From positions 1 to 64,000 of the forward strand of contig NZ_JACEHH010000029.1 of NCBI RefSeq assembly GCF_014154935.1: a DNA stretch of 64,000 nucleotides, in the 5' to 3' direction. Of the stretch, positions 27,919 to 37,127 are shown piece after piece. Each line of letters starts with the position of its first letter. Within the stretch, counting starts at the first letter, position 1. This DNA comes from Stieleria mannarensis (GTDB taxonomy: Bacteria; Planctomycetota; Planctomycetia; Pirellulales; Pirellulaceae). Under the pieces are notes generated by a model. The model was not told where the DNA came from. It ran no database searches and worked only from the letters and a program-made list of their open reading frames with translations. The translations under genes and the position numbers were made by a program.

Positions 27919-28893
27919 CTAGGCCATCACGCAGTTTTTTCCGCGCGCCTTGGCCCGGTACAGGGCGGCGTCGGCGGCGGTGACCAATGCGATGGAATCG
28001 GCCGCGATCTGGGGGAAACACGCCACGCCGACGCTGATCGTGGGACGCAGCGTGATGCGATCCTTTTTGAAGTTTGCCGTTTGGATCGCGCCGCGAATTT
28101 GTTCAGCGACGCGAGAGGCAGCCTGCAGGTCATGGTCGGGCAAAAACGCGCTGAACTCATCGCCCCCGAATCGGCAGGCCTGTCCATTGGAACCATGCAC
28201 ACTGGCAGCGAGCACGTTGGCAATCAGCCGTCCGGTTTGGCCGATCACGTAGGCGCCGTAAAGATGGCCGTGGGTGTCGTTGATCTGTTTGACGCCGTCC
28301 ATGTCCATCATCAAGACGGCTAGCGGACGGCCATGTCGTCGCGAACTTTCCAGCGAGAACTCCAACGCCTCGTCGAAGCGACGTTTCGAGGGCAGATCGG
28401 TCAACGGATCCCGGCCGACCAATGCGGCGACTTCGCTATGAAAATCGATGTCGAACTTGTCCGCCAACGAAAATCGGATCACCGTTTCGCCGACAAAAAT
28501 CTTGTCGCCGTCGGCGAGAAACCTGCGGCCGACGACCGGGACGCCGTCGACACGCGTTCCGTTGGTCGAATTCAGATCTTCCAAGAGGAACTGGCCGTCA
28601 CCGACCGAGGTGATCGCGGCATGGTTTCCCGAGACCTTCAGATCATGCAGCGGAAACGTGCACTGCGGATTGCGTCCGATCACCGTCCGGCCGGTCAGGA
28701 AGGCATTGACGCCGATGTCCGCGCGGCTGCGGATCACATTCAGGAATGCTCGCTTGGGACTGCGGCGATCGGGCCCGATCGCCCCGTCGTCGACGCGGAG
28801 CGTTCCCGCATCGAAACATTGCGTATCGGAATACTTGGCAGACGTTCCAGACAATTCAAGACTCATGTCAATTCGGGATACTGACGCACTCAT
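27919..28893 (-). CDS. FHA-domain diguanylate cyclase
   Basis: About 324 aa from ATG 28893; ATG 28866 is also possible and neither has a strong ribosome-binding site. Residues about 55-140 form an FHA domain (GRTVIGRNPQC, LEDLNSTNGTRVDG), which binds phosphothreonine peptides. From about 165 there is a GGDEF domain with DPLTDLPSKRRFD, VLMMDMDGVKQIND and the intact active-site motif RFGGDEFSAF, so c-di-GMP synthesis is expected. No RxxD inhibitory site is seen five residues before GGDEF. Ser/Thr kinases in this window are possible upstream inputs. It lies about 140 bp downstream of the OmpH-like gene on the same strand. Confidence 0.9.
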   Translation of the reverse strand: MSASVSRIDMSLELSGTSAKYSDTQCFDAGTLRVDDGAIGPDRRSPKRAFLNVIRSRADIGVNAFLTGRTVIGRNPQCTFPLHDLKVSGNHAAITSVGDGQFLLEDLNSTNGTRVDGVPVVGRRFLADGDKIFVGETVIRFSLADKFDIDFHSEVAALVGRDPLTDLPSKRRFDEALEFSLESSRRHGRPLAVLMMDMDGVKQINDTHGHLYGAYVIGQTGRLIANVLAASVHGSNGQACRFGGDEFSAFLPDHDLQAASRVAEQIRGAIQTANFKKDRITLRPTISVGVACFPQIAADSIALVTAADAALYRAKARGKNCVMA

Positions 28894-29034
28894 CGATACG
28901 TTTAGCAAGTCCGCCGCAGCGGTGTCACGAGCGAATTTTTTCGAGCAACACTCGCCGGGCAGCACCACTTCGGGCGGAATTGAATCGATTCCAAGCACGC
29001 AGCCCCAGCAGGAACGCAGCTGCGGCATGGACGA

Positions 29035-29751
29035 CTAGCGACTGGTGCCTATCGCCGCGCGGTTGCCGGTGGCAACCTTTTTCCCATCGGTCTGTTGTTC
29101 CAAGTACCGCATCACGGTGTCGGTCAAATTGATCGCATCGTCTTGGTAGACAACGTTTCTCATGATTTCGCGAGCGGCCGATTCGCCATTCTGGGGGTCG
29201 ACGGCGTTGCTGTTAAAACGCAGAACCAAATTGATGTGGTTGTGAACCGCCACGGCTTTGACCGCGGCACGGATCCGCTGGTAATTGTCGTAGTAGATCT
29301 TCGCCTCGGCCTCCCCCAGGTCACTGTGCCGTCGACGCATGTCCAGCCGTAGCTTGGAGTCCAGGTCCGCGACGTGTTCTTCCTGTCGGGCATATTCCGG
29401 CGTTCCGACCTTCAACGATTTCAGACGCATCGCCGCTTGATTCAATTCCTCACGTTTTTGTTTGATTTCGGCCTCATGGCGTTCCAGTTCCGCTTTGACC
29501 TTGTTGATCTGTGCCTGAATCGCGGGAAGGTTTTTGAAAACGTGGCCGACGTCGATCACCGCGACGCGATGCCCGGGGGATCCCGTCACTTGGGCTTGTT
29601 GGGCAGAAACGGTCACGGTCGTGAGGGGGCAGAGAACGAGCACGGCGGACGCGACGGCCACCCGGCCAAGCCATTGCCGCGGCGAGCGACGAGAATGTTT
29701 CCAGCGACCACCAGCTGTCGAAGATGCGGGCGTGGGGTTTTCGATGAACAC
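29035..29751 (-). CDS. OmpH/Skp-like periplasmic chaperone
   Basis: 238 aa. The start is GTG 29751, fixed by a perfect AGGAGG nine bases upstream. A basic region and a hydrophobic stretch (VAVASAVLVLCPLTTVTVSA) form the export signal. The mature start RVAVIDVGHVFKNLPAIQAQ is typical of the OmpH family, followed by a long charged coiled coil (about residues 80-165) and a return helix ending in a short tail. Skp-like proteins hold unfolded outer-membrane proteins in the periplasm. No bamA or lpxD gene is adjacent, unlike the usual proteobacterial context, so its exact client is open. Confidence 0.85.
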   Translation of the reverse strand: MFIENPTPASSTAGGRWKHSRRSPRQWLGRVAVASAVLVLCPLTTVTVSAQQAQVTGSPGHRVAVIDVGHVFKNLPAIQAQINKVKAELERHEAEIKQKREELNQAAMRLKSLKVGTPEYARQEEHVADLDSKLRLDMRRRHSDLGEAEAKIYYDNYQRIRAAVKAVAVHNHINLVLRFNSNAVDPQNGESAAREIMRNVVYQDDAINLTDTVMRYLEQQTDGKKVATGNRAAIGTSR

Positions 29752-30346
29752 GGCTAGATTCCTCCTGAATTCCGTTGCTGGGTCGATCGTGACTGGTCAC
29801 ACACCAAGCCACTCAAACGGCCGGCGAGTCCCTTCTCATGACCGGCATCGCGGGGCACTGCAAAACGCGTGCCAATGAAGGCCCTCGGCGTCAACGAGGC
29901 CGAAAGAACCGCAATCGACTGCAAATGCCACGCGGAATCCTGCGTCGATGCTGAACACTGACTTTGTCTCGTTCCCAAAGCATCAAACGAAAACCATCCG
30001 AACCGTCTTCGGGGATTCCCCATTTTTCAATTCGTTGAAAATCTTACACTTGACGCTCAACATCGGCGGTTTGCGGCCCGCCGAAAGTCAACAACGACAA
30101 GCCCGCAGCGCGAGCAAGGGAGCTCATCGACGCACTCGTTTGCCGGCTGTTGCTTGAGTGAGCCGACGGCACTAGCCGCGGGCCTTGGATTGTCCTTCGA
30201 GACTTGTAAGGCCCGAGGCTAGCGCCGACGGCTCAGTTTGTGATCGAAAGTAGGCGGCATTGGGCCAGCGCCATCGGCTCACGATTGTTTCAGTTGCGAC
30301 TAAATCGACAGCCCGCTTGCGCTTCGTGCTTGAAGGAGCGAAAACC
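29752..30346. other. 595-bp intergenic region, divergent promoters and a palindrome
   Basis: The region lies between the divergent OmpH-like and pdxH genes. It includes the AGGAGG site of the OmpH-like gene (29761-29766) and the palindrome at 30160-30234. Short frames in it lack recognisable features; I see no gene. Confidence 0.6.
30160..30234. repeat. 75-bp inverted repeat (27-bp arms)
   Basis: The left arm begins GAGCCGACGGCACTAGCC and the right arm ends GGCTAGCGCCGACGGCTC. They pair at 24 of 27 positions around a 21-base loop. The form suggests a dispersed palindromic unit (REP- or MITE-like). It has no T-run and lies over 100 bp upstream of pdxH. Confidence 0.85.
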
Positions 30347-30985
30347 ATGGACCTCTCCGATCTTCGACAAGACTATGCACTCCAGTCGTTGGACATCGAC
30401 GATGTCGATCCCAGTCCGCTGGTGCAATTCGAGCGTTGGTATCAGCAAGCGACCGAGGCAGAGTTGCTGGAACCCAATGCGATGGTGCTGGCCACTGTCG
30501 ATTCCAACGGCCAGCCGACTCAGCGGACCGTGTTGTTGAAGTACTTTGATGCCAGCGGGCTGGTGTTCTTTACCAACCATGAAAGCCGCAAGGCGCGGCA
30601 GATCGGATTGAATCCCCGTGTTTCGACCCTTTTTCAGTGGCTGCCGTTGCAAAGGCAAGTCGAAATCGGGGGGACCGCCCAGAAGGTGAGCACGGCGGAG
30701 TCGCTGAAATACTTTGTCACGCGGCCGCGGGGCAGCCGGCTCGGCGCCTGGGTTTCTCAGCAAAGCGAAATTGTGTCATCACGGTCGTTGTTGGAAGCCA
30801 AGATGCAGGAAATGAAACAGCGATTTGCGTCCAAGGAGGTACCACTGCCGAGTTTCTGGGGCGGCTATCGCATCCGGCCCACGCGGTTCGAGTTCTGGCA
30901 AGGCCGCCCGAATCGTTTGCATGACCGGATTTGCTATGAAAAAGATGACGAAGGGGAATGGCAGCGAATGCGGTTGGCGCCGTGA
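30347..30985 (+). CDS. pdxH: pyridoxamine/pyridoxine 5'-phosphate oxidase
   Basis: 212 aa from ATG 30347, with GAAGGAG nine bases upstream; the longer frame from 30260 is ignored. PdxH uses FMN and oxygen to make pyridoxal 5'-phosphate from PNP or PMP. Family features are present: NAMVLATVDSNGQPTQRTVLLKYFD, FFTNHESRKARQI, LFQWLPLQRQVEIGG, PSFWGGYRIRPTRFEFWQG and RLHDRICYE, including the Arg and Lys residues that bind FMN and substrate phosphate. The C-terminal RLAP ending is family typical. It stands alone. Confidence 0.96.
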   Translation: MDLSDLRQDYALQSLDIDDVDPSPLVQFERWYQQATEAELLEPNAMVLATVDSNGQPTQRTVLLKYFDASGLVFFTNHESRKARQIGLNPRVSTLFQWLPLQRQVEIGGTAQKVSTAESLKYFVTRPRGSRLGAWVSQQSEIVSSRSLLEAKMQEMKQRFASKEVPLPSFWGGYRIRPTRFEFWQGRPNRLHDRICYEKDDEGEWQRMRLAP

Positions 30986-31048
30986 GCGGAGTGCGTTGTG
31001 TCAGCTGGTTTATTCGCTGTGGCTCTAAAGCACTCAAACACCACGAAT

Positions 31049-31093
31049 CGCCCCTCCCCTCGCTACGCTCGACCCTCTCTTCCAGGGAGGGTT
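31049..31093. repeat. dispersed palindromic ACCCTCC/GGAGGGT repeat
   Basis: CGCCCCTCCCCTCGCTACGC is followed by TCGACCCTCTCTTCCAGGGAGGGT. This is the reverse orientation of the element at 26711-26756. It lies in the gap between pdxH and the convergent hypB gene. Confidence 0.75.
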
Positions 31094-31122
31094 AATGCTT
31101 CACTTGATGCCAATGCCTCCTC

Positions 31123-31176
31123 CATCATTCTGCCCCGTATCATTCTGCCCCATCATTCTGCCCCCATCGTTTTGCC
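31123..31176. repeat. dispersed ATCATTCTGCCCC repeat array, overlapping the hypB end
   Basis: Three ATCATTCTGCCCC units, one extended by GT before the next, are followed by CCATCGTTTTGCC. The array spans the end of hypB and provides its last codons. The two variants (CATTCTG and CGTTTTG) lie side by side here, which joins the copies at 20951, 21977 and 37889 into one family. Confidence 0.85.
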
Positions 31177-31847
31177 AACACCTCTCCTCCGTCCCGCAAC
31201 CCCCGCAACCGTTGCAGCAACGCCTCGATTCCTTCCCCGGTCTTCGCGGAAACCTGCAAGGTTTCGATGCCCGGTCGAACCGACTGCAGGCTCCGATTGG
31301 CTGCGTCGGCATCGAATTCGACGGCGTCCGCCAAGTCTGACTTCGTGATCACGGCCACGTCGGCGGTGTTGAAGATCGTCGGGTACTTCAGCGGCTTGTC
31401 CTCGCCTTCGGTGACCGAGAACAGCACCAGTCGCAGCTGTTCGCCCAGGTCCCATGTCGCCGGGCAGACGAGATTGCCGACGTTTTCGATGAACAGAAAA
31501 TCGAGTTCGTTGGTGTTCCAATCTTCAAGTGCCTCGGCAACCATGTCGGCTTCCAGATGGCACACCGTCCCGGTCGTGATCTGTTTCGTCGGAACTTCGG
31601 CGCGGGCCAGACGCACCGCATCGTTGTCCGTGGCCAGATCGCCGACCAACGCCGCGACGCGAAACTCTTCTCGCATGCGGCCGAGCAACACTTCCAACAA
31701 CGCCGTCTTTCCCGCCCCGGGGCTGGACACCAAACTGACGACCGTCACGCCGTCACGGGCAAAGCGTTGCCGCATTTCCCTTGCCAGCACGTCGTTCTGT
31801 TTCAAGATCTTTGTGCGGACCTGCACCAGGCGGGTTTGGGTGTTCAT
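31140..31847 (-). CDS. hypB: hydrogenase nickel incorporation GTPase HypB
   Basis: 235 aa. HypB is the GTPase that, with HypA, delivers nickel to the hydrogenase large subunit. The P-loop is VVSLVSSPGAGKTALLE. AALVGDLATDNDAVRL, the metal-site region TGTVCHLEADMVAEAL, FIENVGNLVCPATWDLGE and ITKSDLADAVEF (the guanine-specificity motif) follow in family order. There is no His-rich N-terminal nickel store. The last residues (LAKRWGQNDGAE) are encoded by a dispersed intergenic repeat, so the natural C-terminus was probably shorter. The start overlaps the hypA stop by four bases. Confidence 0.95.
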   Translation of the reverse strand: MNTQTRLVQVRTKILKQNDVLAREMRQRFARDGVTVVSLVSSPGAGKTALLEVLLGRMREEFRVAALVGDLATDNDAVRLARAEVPTKQITTGTVCHLEADMVAEALEDWNTNELDFLFIENVGNLVCPATWDLGEQLRLVLFSVTEGEDKPLKYPTIFNTADVAVITKSDLADAVEFDADAANRSLQSVRPGIETLQVSAKTGEGIEALLQRLRGLRDGGEVLAKRWGQNDGAE

Positions 31848-32206
31848 GGTTCAGTCTCCGAGTCAGCGATTTCCAGCGCGGTGAGTTCCAATTCTCGCCC
31901 CGTGACGACGTTGCCCGACGGCGTGTGACAGACCGGACAGACGAGTTCCTGAATCGACGGGGCCGGTTGCTCGGCCGAGCACGGTTCACAGTAGATCACG
32001 ATCGGCACGTCTTCCACCACCAATCGAGATTCCGGAAACGGCGAATGCTCGCGAGCGAGGTCATACGCCGAAATCAAGGCGGATTTAACGACGCCCGAAA
32101 GCGGCCCAAGTTTGATGTGGATGGCTTCGACCGAACGGATGTTCCGCCGTTGGGCTTCTTCGGCAGCCACGTCCAACAGGTTCAGTGCGATGGACAGTTC
32201 ATGCAT
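31844..32206 (-). CDS. hypA: hydrogenase maturation nickel chaperone HypA
   Basis: 120 aa. The first residues MHELSIA give the strictly conserved nickel-binding His2. The zinc site is seen as CEPC and CPVC, 17 residues apart; the rest (GPLSGVVKSALISAYDLARE, LVVEDVPIVIYC) follows the family. HypA passes nickel to the hydrogenase large subunit together with HypB. It overlaps the preceding protease gene by eight bases and hypB by four, so translation of the three is probably coupled. Confidence 0.95.
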   Translation of the reverse strand: MHELSIALNLLDVAAEEAQRRNIRSVEAIHIKLGPLSGVVKSALISAYDLAREHSPFPESRLVVEDVPIVIYCEPCSAEQPAPSIQELVCPVCHTPSGNVVTGRELELTALEIADSETEP

Positions 32207-32693
32207 CAGCGATCACCTTGTCCGACGCGATCACCCGCAACGTCTCGGCGACCATTTCCGCGACCGCTGATTCCACCGCGGGGGTCAAACAGCAATCGCC
32301 CAGGTCGAACGTTTGGCCACGAAAGGTGATCGCGAAGGCTTCGGGGACGTGACCATACAAGTGCCGCGCCAGCCCGAGCAGCGTGCCGAGGCTCAACTGG
32401 TGCCCGAGCGTCTCGGCGGCATCGGTTTCTTGCAACCGTCGCAGCACGACTTGATCGTCCGGGCCATCGATCGATGCGTCCAAGAAGATCACGCGACGAG
32501 CATCGCTCAATTCCAGCGTCAGATCGGGCGTGGGCGCGCAGCGCTGGATGATTTTGATCACGTGTCTCTCGGTCAGTTGGTTCTGGTCAACGGCCTGCCG
32601 CACTCGATCGGCGGCGATGGGGCCGAGCGCATCGTCACCGCGAAGCGTGTTGCCGAGGCCGACGATGAGGATGGTGGAGGGGATAGGTTGCAT
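32199..32693 (-). CDS. [NiFe] hydrogenase maturation endopeptidase
   Basis: 164 aa, HyaD/HycI/HoxW family. These proteases remove the C-terminal tail of the large subunit after nickel insertion. The start ILIVGLGNTLRGDDALGPIA holds the conserved acidic metal ligand. VIFLDASIDG supplies the Asp, and LGHQLSLGTLLGLARHLYG the histidine expected near the nickel-recognition site. Its substrate is very likely HoxH, encoded 62 bp upstream, whose C-terminus retains a cleavable extension. By position it corresponds to HoxW. Confidence 0.92.
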   Translation of the reverse strand: MQPIPSTILIVGLGNTLRGDDALGPIAADRVRQAVDQNQLTERHVIKIIQRCAPTPDLTLELSDARRVIFLDASIDGPDDQVVLRRLQETDAAETLGHQLSLGTLLGLARHLYGHVPEAFAITFRGQTFDLGDCCLTPAVESAVAEMVAETLRVIASDKVIADA

Positions 32694-32755
32694 AGGATGA
32701 ATGGATGCCAGCGGGAAGCGTCAGCGAGCGGCCCGTGGTCATCCTCACGTCGGAC

Positions 32756-34186
32756 CTATCCCTCGCGCACGATCTGATCGACCACGTTACCTTGACAATC
32801 ATGCAGCTCGATTCGCAGCGGCATTTGCCCGAAGGCATGCGAGGCGCAGCTGAGACAGGGGTCGTAGCAACGGATCACGGCCTCGACTCGGTTCAACATC
32901 CCTTCCTGCAGATCGTTGCCGTCGACAAAGTATTCGGCTGCCTGCTTGATGCCTCGATTCATCGCCAGATTATTGTGTCCGGTGGCGATGATCAGGTTGG
33001 CCCACGTGATCAGTCCTTCGTCGTCGGTCTTGTAGTGGTGAATCAGTGTCCCACGCGGCGCTTCGGCGACCCCGATGCCTTCGTCGTTGTTGCCCCGCGC
33101 CCGCGCTCGCACTCGCGTGTCCAGGATGTGTGGGCTTTCCAGCAGCTCCTTCATGCGTTCGAGCCCAAAGATGATTTCCACCAGACGGGCGAAATGAAAA
33201 TGAAAGCTGCTGCTGACCGGACGATCGTGTTGGAGGGCGCGAAATTCGTCCAATGCCTGATCGGCTTGCTTGGTGCCGCAGAAGTCACAGTTGTTCAGCC
33301 GTGCGAGCGGTCCGACGCGGTAGATGCCATCGGGATAACCCATCGGCAAGTAATACGGGAACTTCATGTATGAATACGGTTCAACCGCCTCGCCGATGAT
33401 CCGTTGGCATTCCTCCAGCGGCACCCGGTCTTGGACGATCTTCCCTTCGGCGTCTTTGATTCGAAAGAACCCGTCGTAGTGTTCCAATCCGCCGGTAGGC
33501 GTGATCAGGCTAAGGAACATCGTGGGAAAATTGCCGAAATGGTCGATCTCTTCGGGGAATTTACCGATCAAATCCTTGAACGATTCAAACGTCCGCCCCG
33601 CGATGTCCAGCCCTTCGGGGATCATCGCCAGCATCGTTGTGCGAGATTCTTCGCTGAGCGGTCCGCTGACGCCTCCGGGCACCATCCAGCCCGGGTGGAT
33701 CTTTTTGCCGCCCAGCATTTCGATGATGGTTTGGCCGATTTGCCGCAGCCGGATGCCGTCTTTGGCCAGCTGGGGATCGACTTTCAACAGCCCGAACAGG
33801 TTGCGAGATTTTGGATCCGCATCCATCCCCAGCAACAGGTCTGCCGAGGACAGGTGAAAATACGACAGCGCGTGCGACTGGATCAATTGGGCCAGGTTCA
33901 TCACCCGTCGCAGGTTGGCGGCGGTCGGTGGAATCGTGACGCTGAGCAAGTGGTCACAGGCCTTGGACGACGCGACGAGGTGGCTGACCGGACAGATGCC
34001 GCAGGTCCGGGCGGTCAGCGCCGGCATTTCCGGGAACGGTCGTCCTTCGCAGAACTTTTCAAAACCGCGGAATTGTGTCAGGTGAAACTTGGCGTCGTCG
34101 ATGTTGCCGGCATCGTCCAGGTGCAGCGTGATGTGCGCGTGGCCTTCGATGCGAGAAACGGGATCGATTTTAATCGTGCGTCCCAT
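32756..34186 (-). CDS. hoxH: NAD-linked [NiFe] hydrogenase large subunit HoxH
   Basis: 476 aa from ATG 34186 ([15 protein letters not shown]); the frame extends upstream into hoxY. It binds the NiFe(CN)2CO site. The N-terminal ligand motif is [10 protein letters not shown] and the C-terminal one DPCLSCASH, giving all four cysteines. About 28 residues follow the last His, the extension that the maturation protease removes. Sequence order and the DPCLSC form match group 3 cytoplasmic hydrogenases, and the linked diaphorase genes place it in group 3d. No signal peptide; its small-subunit partner HoxY is likewise leaderless. It starts 8 bp after hoxY. Confidence 0.95.
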   Translation of the reverse strand: MGRTIKIDPVSRIEGHAHITLHLDDAGNIDDAKFHLTQFRGFEKFCEGRPFPEMPALTARTCGICPVSHLVASSKACDHLLSVTIPPTAANLRRVMNLAQLIQSHALSYFHLSSADLLLGMDADPKSRNLFGLLKVDPQLAKDGIRLRQIGQTIIEMLGGKKIHPGWMVPGGVSGPLSEESRTTMLAMIPEGLDIAGRTFESFKDLIGKFPEEIDHFGNFPTMFLSLITPTGGLEHYDGFFRIKDAEGKIVQDRVPLEECQRIIGEAVEPYSYMKFPYYLPMGYPDGIYRVGPLARLNNCDFCGTKQADQALDEFRALQHDRPVSSSFHFHFARLVEIIFGLERMKELLESPHILDTRVRARARGNNDEGIGVAEAPRGTLIHHYKTDDEGLITWANLIIATGHNNLAMNRGIKQAAEYFVDGNDLQEGMLNRVEAVIRCYDPCLSCASHAFGQMPLRIELHDCQGNVVDQIVREG

Positions 34187-34194
34187 GACCGAGT

Positions 34195-34737
34195 TCAGGC
34201 TCCAAAGCGGGTGAATTGGGTAGGATCCGGCGTGTTGCCGGCCATCAGTTCGGTCAGCACCTGCCAAATGGTGTCGGCCGAGGGCGGGCATCCCTGGACA
34301 AACAGATCCACCTGGACGACGTGATGGATCGGCAAAACGGTTCGCAGCAACGTCGGCAAACTTTCGCTCGGCCGGCCCGGTTGGGCCTGGACGTTTTCCA
34401 CGAAGGCACGGTCCAGGACATCGTCCAGGTCAAACATGTTTCTCATCGAGGGAACGTTCCCGCTGACCGCACAGTCCCCCAGACTGATCAGGAACTGACA
34501 GCGCTGGCGAAACATTCGGGCCTTGTGCAAATCCTCTTCGGTGCTGACGGCGCCTTCCAGGATGCCGACGTCGACCGCATCGGGTAATGCTTTGGTGTCG
34601 ACGATCGGGCTGTAAACGACGTCGACCTTCTCGGCCAGTTCGATCAACCGCTGGTCCAAATCCAAAAACGACATGTGGCATCCGGAGCAGCCGTCCAGCC
34701 ACGCGGTCGCCAGGGTGATCTTTTTTGCTTCGCTCAT
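34195..34737 (-). CDS. hoxY: NAD-linked [NiFe] hydrogenase small subunit HoxY
   Basis: 180 aa from ATG 34737, overlapping the hoxU stop as ATGA. Ligands for one proximal [4Fe-4S] cluster are visible: [31 protein letters not shown] and VQGCPPSAD. The short length, no Tat leader and single cluster fit HoxY of bidirectional hydrogenases rather than uptake small subunits. It passes electrons between HoxH and the HoxU clusters. Confidence 0.95.
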   Translation of the reverse strand: MSEAKKITLATAWLDGCSGCHMSFLDLDQRLIELAEKVDVVYSPIVDTKALPDAVDVGILEGAVSTEEDLHKARMFRQRCQFLISLGDCAVSGNVPSMRNMFDLDDVLDRAFVENVQAQPGRPSESLPTLLRTVLPIHHVVQVDLFVQGCPPSADTIWQVLTELMAGNTPDPTQFTRFGA

Positions 34738-35477
34738 TGTCTCTTTCGCATCTGCGCCAGGTAGGGCACAAAGTCGTCGTGTTTTTCCATTTCGCCGGCC
34801 GCGGTGCCCTTTTTGACCAAGGCCCCGGTGGGGCAGACTTGGACGCATTTGCCGCAGGACGTACAGGACTGGCTGTCGCCCCACGGTTGATTCAAATCCG
34901 TGATGACTTGGCAATTGACGCCGCGGCCCATCACGTCCCAGGTGTGGGCGCCTTCGATTTCGTCACACACCCGGACACAGCGGGTACAGACCACACAGCG
35001 GTTGTGGTCGACACGAAACAGATCGTGGGACGAATCGATGTTGTAGGTCGCATTGCGGTAGGGAACACGAACATGGTCCATGCCGCACTCGGCGGCCAAG
35101 TCCTGCAGTTCGCAATGGCCATTGGAAACACAGACGCTGCAGACGTGATTGCGTTCGGCGAACAACAACTCCAAGATCATCCGCCGATAGCGTTTCAGTC
35201 GCTCGCTGTTGGTGGTGATCTTCATGCCTTCGCTTGCGGTGGTGGAACAGGCCGAAACCGGTTTGGAAACCCCTTCGATTTCGACCATGCACAACCGACA
35301 GGCGCCCCAGGTGCTCAGCCCGTCCAGGTAGCAAAGCGCGGGGATGCGAATGCCGTTGGCGTGCGCGATTTCCAGAATGGAATCCGTCTCGCGCGCGCCC
35401 ACATCGTGATCGTCAATCTTCAGCGTGACGACACGGACCTTGGGGCCGGGATTGGATGCAACAGGTGGGTGCGTCAT
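34734..35477 (-). CDS. hoxU: hydrogenase diaphorase iron-sulfur subunit HoxU
   Basis: 247 aa, homologous to the N-terminal part of NuoG. The order of cluster sites is a plant-type [2Fe-2S] region ([22 protein letters not shown] with a later Cys), a His-Cys3 site ([15 protein letters not shown]), then two [4Fe-4S] ferredoxin motifs ([11 protein letters not shown] and [15 protein letters not shown]). It wires HoxF to HoxY. The start directly follows the hoxF stop and the end overlaps hoxY. Confidence 0.95.
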   Translation of the reverse strand: MTHPPVASNPGPKVRVVTLKIDDHDVGARETDSILEIAHANGIRIPALCYLDGLSTWGACRLCMVEIEGVSKPVSACSTTASEGMKITTNSERLKRYRRMILELLFAERNHVCSVCVSNGHCELQDLAAECGMDHVRVPYRNATYNIDSSHDLFRVDHNRCVVCTRCVRVCDEIEGAHTWDVMGRGVNCQVITDLNQPWGDSQSCTSCGKCVQVCPTGALVKKGTAAGEMEKHDDFVPYLAQMRKRQ

Positions 35478-37127
35478 TTAATCGTCCAGGGTCACAATTT
35501 GCATGCGTGGCATTCGCTCCGATTCCGGCCGCAGTTTTTCTTCGTACTCGTGTCGGAAATAACGCAAGGTGCTCAGCACGGGGTTGGGCGCGGTCTGTCC
35601 CAGCCCGCACAGACTGGTCGCCTGGACGACGTCACACAATTCTTCCAGCAACTCCAGGTCGCTCGGCGTCGCCTCGCCGTCGGCGATCTTGTCCAGCAAT
35701 CCGTACAATTGAACCGTTCCGGCTCGGCAGGGCACACATTTGCCACACGATTCGTCCATGCAGAATTCCATGAAATAACGCGCGACGTCGACCATCGACG
35801 AGGTTTCGTCCATCACGATCATGCCGCCCGAACCCATGATCGACCCGGCCGAACGCAAGGTGTCGTATTCGACCGGCATGTCCAGGTATTGTTCGGGCAG
35901 ACATCCGCCCGAGGGGCCGCCGGTCTGGACCGCTTTGAACCGTCGCCCGTCGGGAATACCGCCGCCGATTTCATTGACGATTTCCCCCAGTGGAATTCCC
36001 ATCGGGACTTCGATCAACCCGCTGTTGGCGATCCGGCCGGCCAAGGCAAACACCTTCGTCCCGGTCGACCGTTCTGTGCCGATGCTTTTAAACCAAGCAC
36101 CGCCTTTGCCGACGATCGCGGGGATGTTGGCCAGCGTTTCGACGTTGTTGATCAGCGTCGGGCATTTCCAAAGGCCTTCTTCGGCCGGGTAAGGGGGACG
36201 CGGCCGCGGCTGGCCACGCTGGCCTTCGATCGACGCCATCAACGCGGTCTCCTCACCGCAGACGAACGCTCCCGCGCCCAAACGCACCTCCACTTCAAAA
36301 CTGTGCGCGGTCTCACAGATCCTGCGTCCCAGCAAGCCCTTCTTGGTCGCCTGTTTGATCGCCGTTTTTAGTCGCTCGACCGCCAACGGATACTCGGCTC
36401 GGATGTAGATGTAGGCGTGTTCGGCGCCGACCGCATAGCCGGCCAACGCCATCCCCTCGAGCACCCGGTGCGGATCCGATTCCAGCACGGCACGGTCCAT
36501 GAAGGCTCCCGGATCACCCTCGTCGGCGTTACAGATCACATACTTGTGCGGCTCGGGGGCCATCGCAACGGTGGCCCATTTCAGCCCCGCCGGGTAGCCG
36601 CCGCCGCCCCGGCCTCGCAAGCCGCTCTCCTTGACTTCGCGAAGCACGTCCTCGCGAGTCATCTCGGTGACCGCCCGCATCAGCGATCGGTAGCCTCCCG
36701 CGGCGATGTAGTCATCGATCTGCTCGGGATCGATGATGCCCGAGTTCCGCAACACGATCTTTTGCTGACGCGAGAAAAACGGCACATCGGTCCGGCAGCG
36801 GAGACGCTCCAGCGGATCGTCGTCCAGACTGCGATACAATTCTTCGGTGTCGTCGGCGGTGACGTCTTGGTAGAGCAATTCGGTCGCCGGCTGATCCGAG
36901 TCCACGCTGACCAGCGGGCCAGCCGAACACAGGCCCATGCACCCGACCGGTTTGATGCAAACATCGTCATCGGCGTTCTGTTTGGCCTGTGCCTGCAACC
37001 CCTCCAATACCTCGCCACTGCCGCAGGACTGACAACTCGCCGCCATGCATACACGGACGCAGTGTCGACGTGACTTGGCCGCTTCGGCGACCTCTTCGGT
37101 GATGTCCGACAGGTCTTCCAAATTCAT
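35478..37127 (-). CDS. hoxF: hydrogenase diaphorase flavoprotein subunit HoxF
   Basis: 549 aa. A NuoE-like thioredoxin-fold domain with a [2Fe-2S] site (CQSCGSGE, GCMGLCSAGP) comes first, then the NuoF-like part. That part has FMN- and NAD-binding regions GLRGRGGGGYPAGLKW and NADEGDPGAFMDR and the [4Fe-4S] site SCGKCVPCRAGT. HoxF oxidises NADH or reduces NAD+, linking the pyridine nucleotide pool to hydrogen. It starts immediately after the hoxE stop and ends one base before hoxU, so the five structural genes are tightly packed. Confidence 0.95.
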   Translation of the reverse strand: MNLEDLSDITEEVAEAAKSRRHCVRVCMAASCQSCGSGEVLEGLQAQAKQNADDDVCIKPVGCMGLCSAGPLVSVDSDQPATELLYQDVTADDTEELYRSLDDDPLERLRCRTDVPFFSRQQKIVLRNSGIIDPEQIDDYIAAGGYRSLMRAVTEMTREDVLREVKESGLRGRGGGGYPAGLKWATVAMAPEPHKYVICNADEGDPGAFMDRAVLESDPHRVLEGMALAGYAVGAEHAYIYIRAEYPLAVERLKTAIKQATKKGLLGRRICETAHSFEVEVRLGAGAFVCGEETALMASIEGQRGQPRPRPPYPAEEGLWKCPTLINNVETLANIPAIVGKGGAWFKSIGTERSTGTKVFALAGRIANSGLIEVPMGIPLGEIVNEIGGGIPDGRRFKAVQTGGPSGGCLPEQYLDMPVEYDTLRSAGSIMGSGGMIVMDETSSMVDVARYFMEFCMDESCGKCVPCRAGTVQLYGLLDKIADGEATPSDLELLEELCDVVQATSLCGLGQTAPNPVLSTLRYFRHEYEEKLRPESERMPRMQIVTLDD

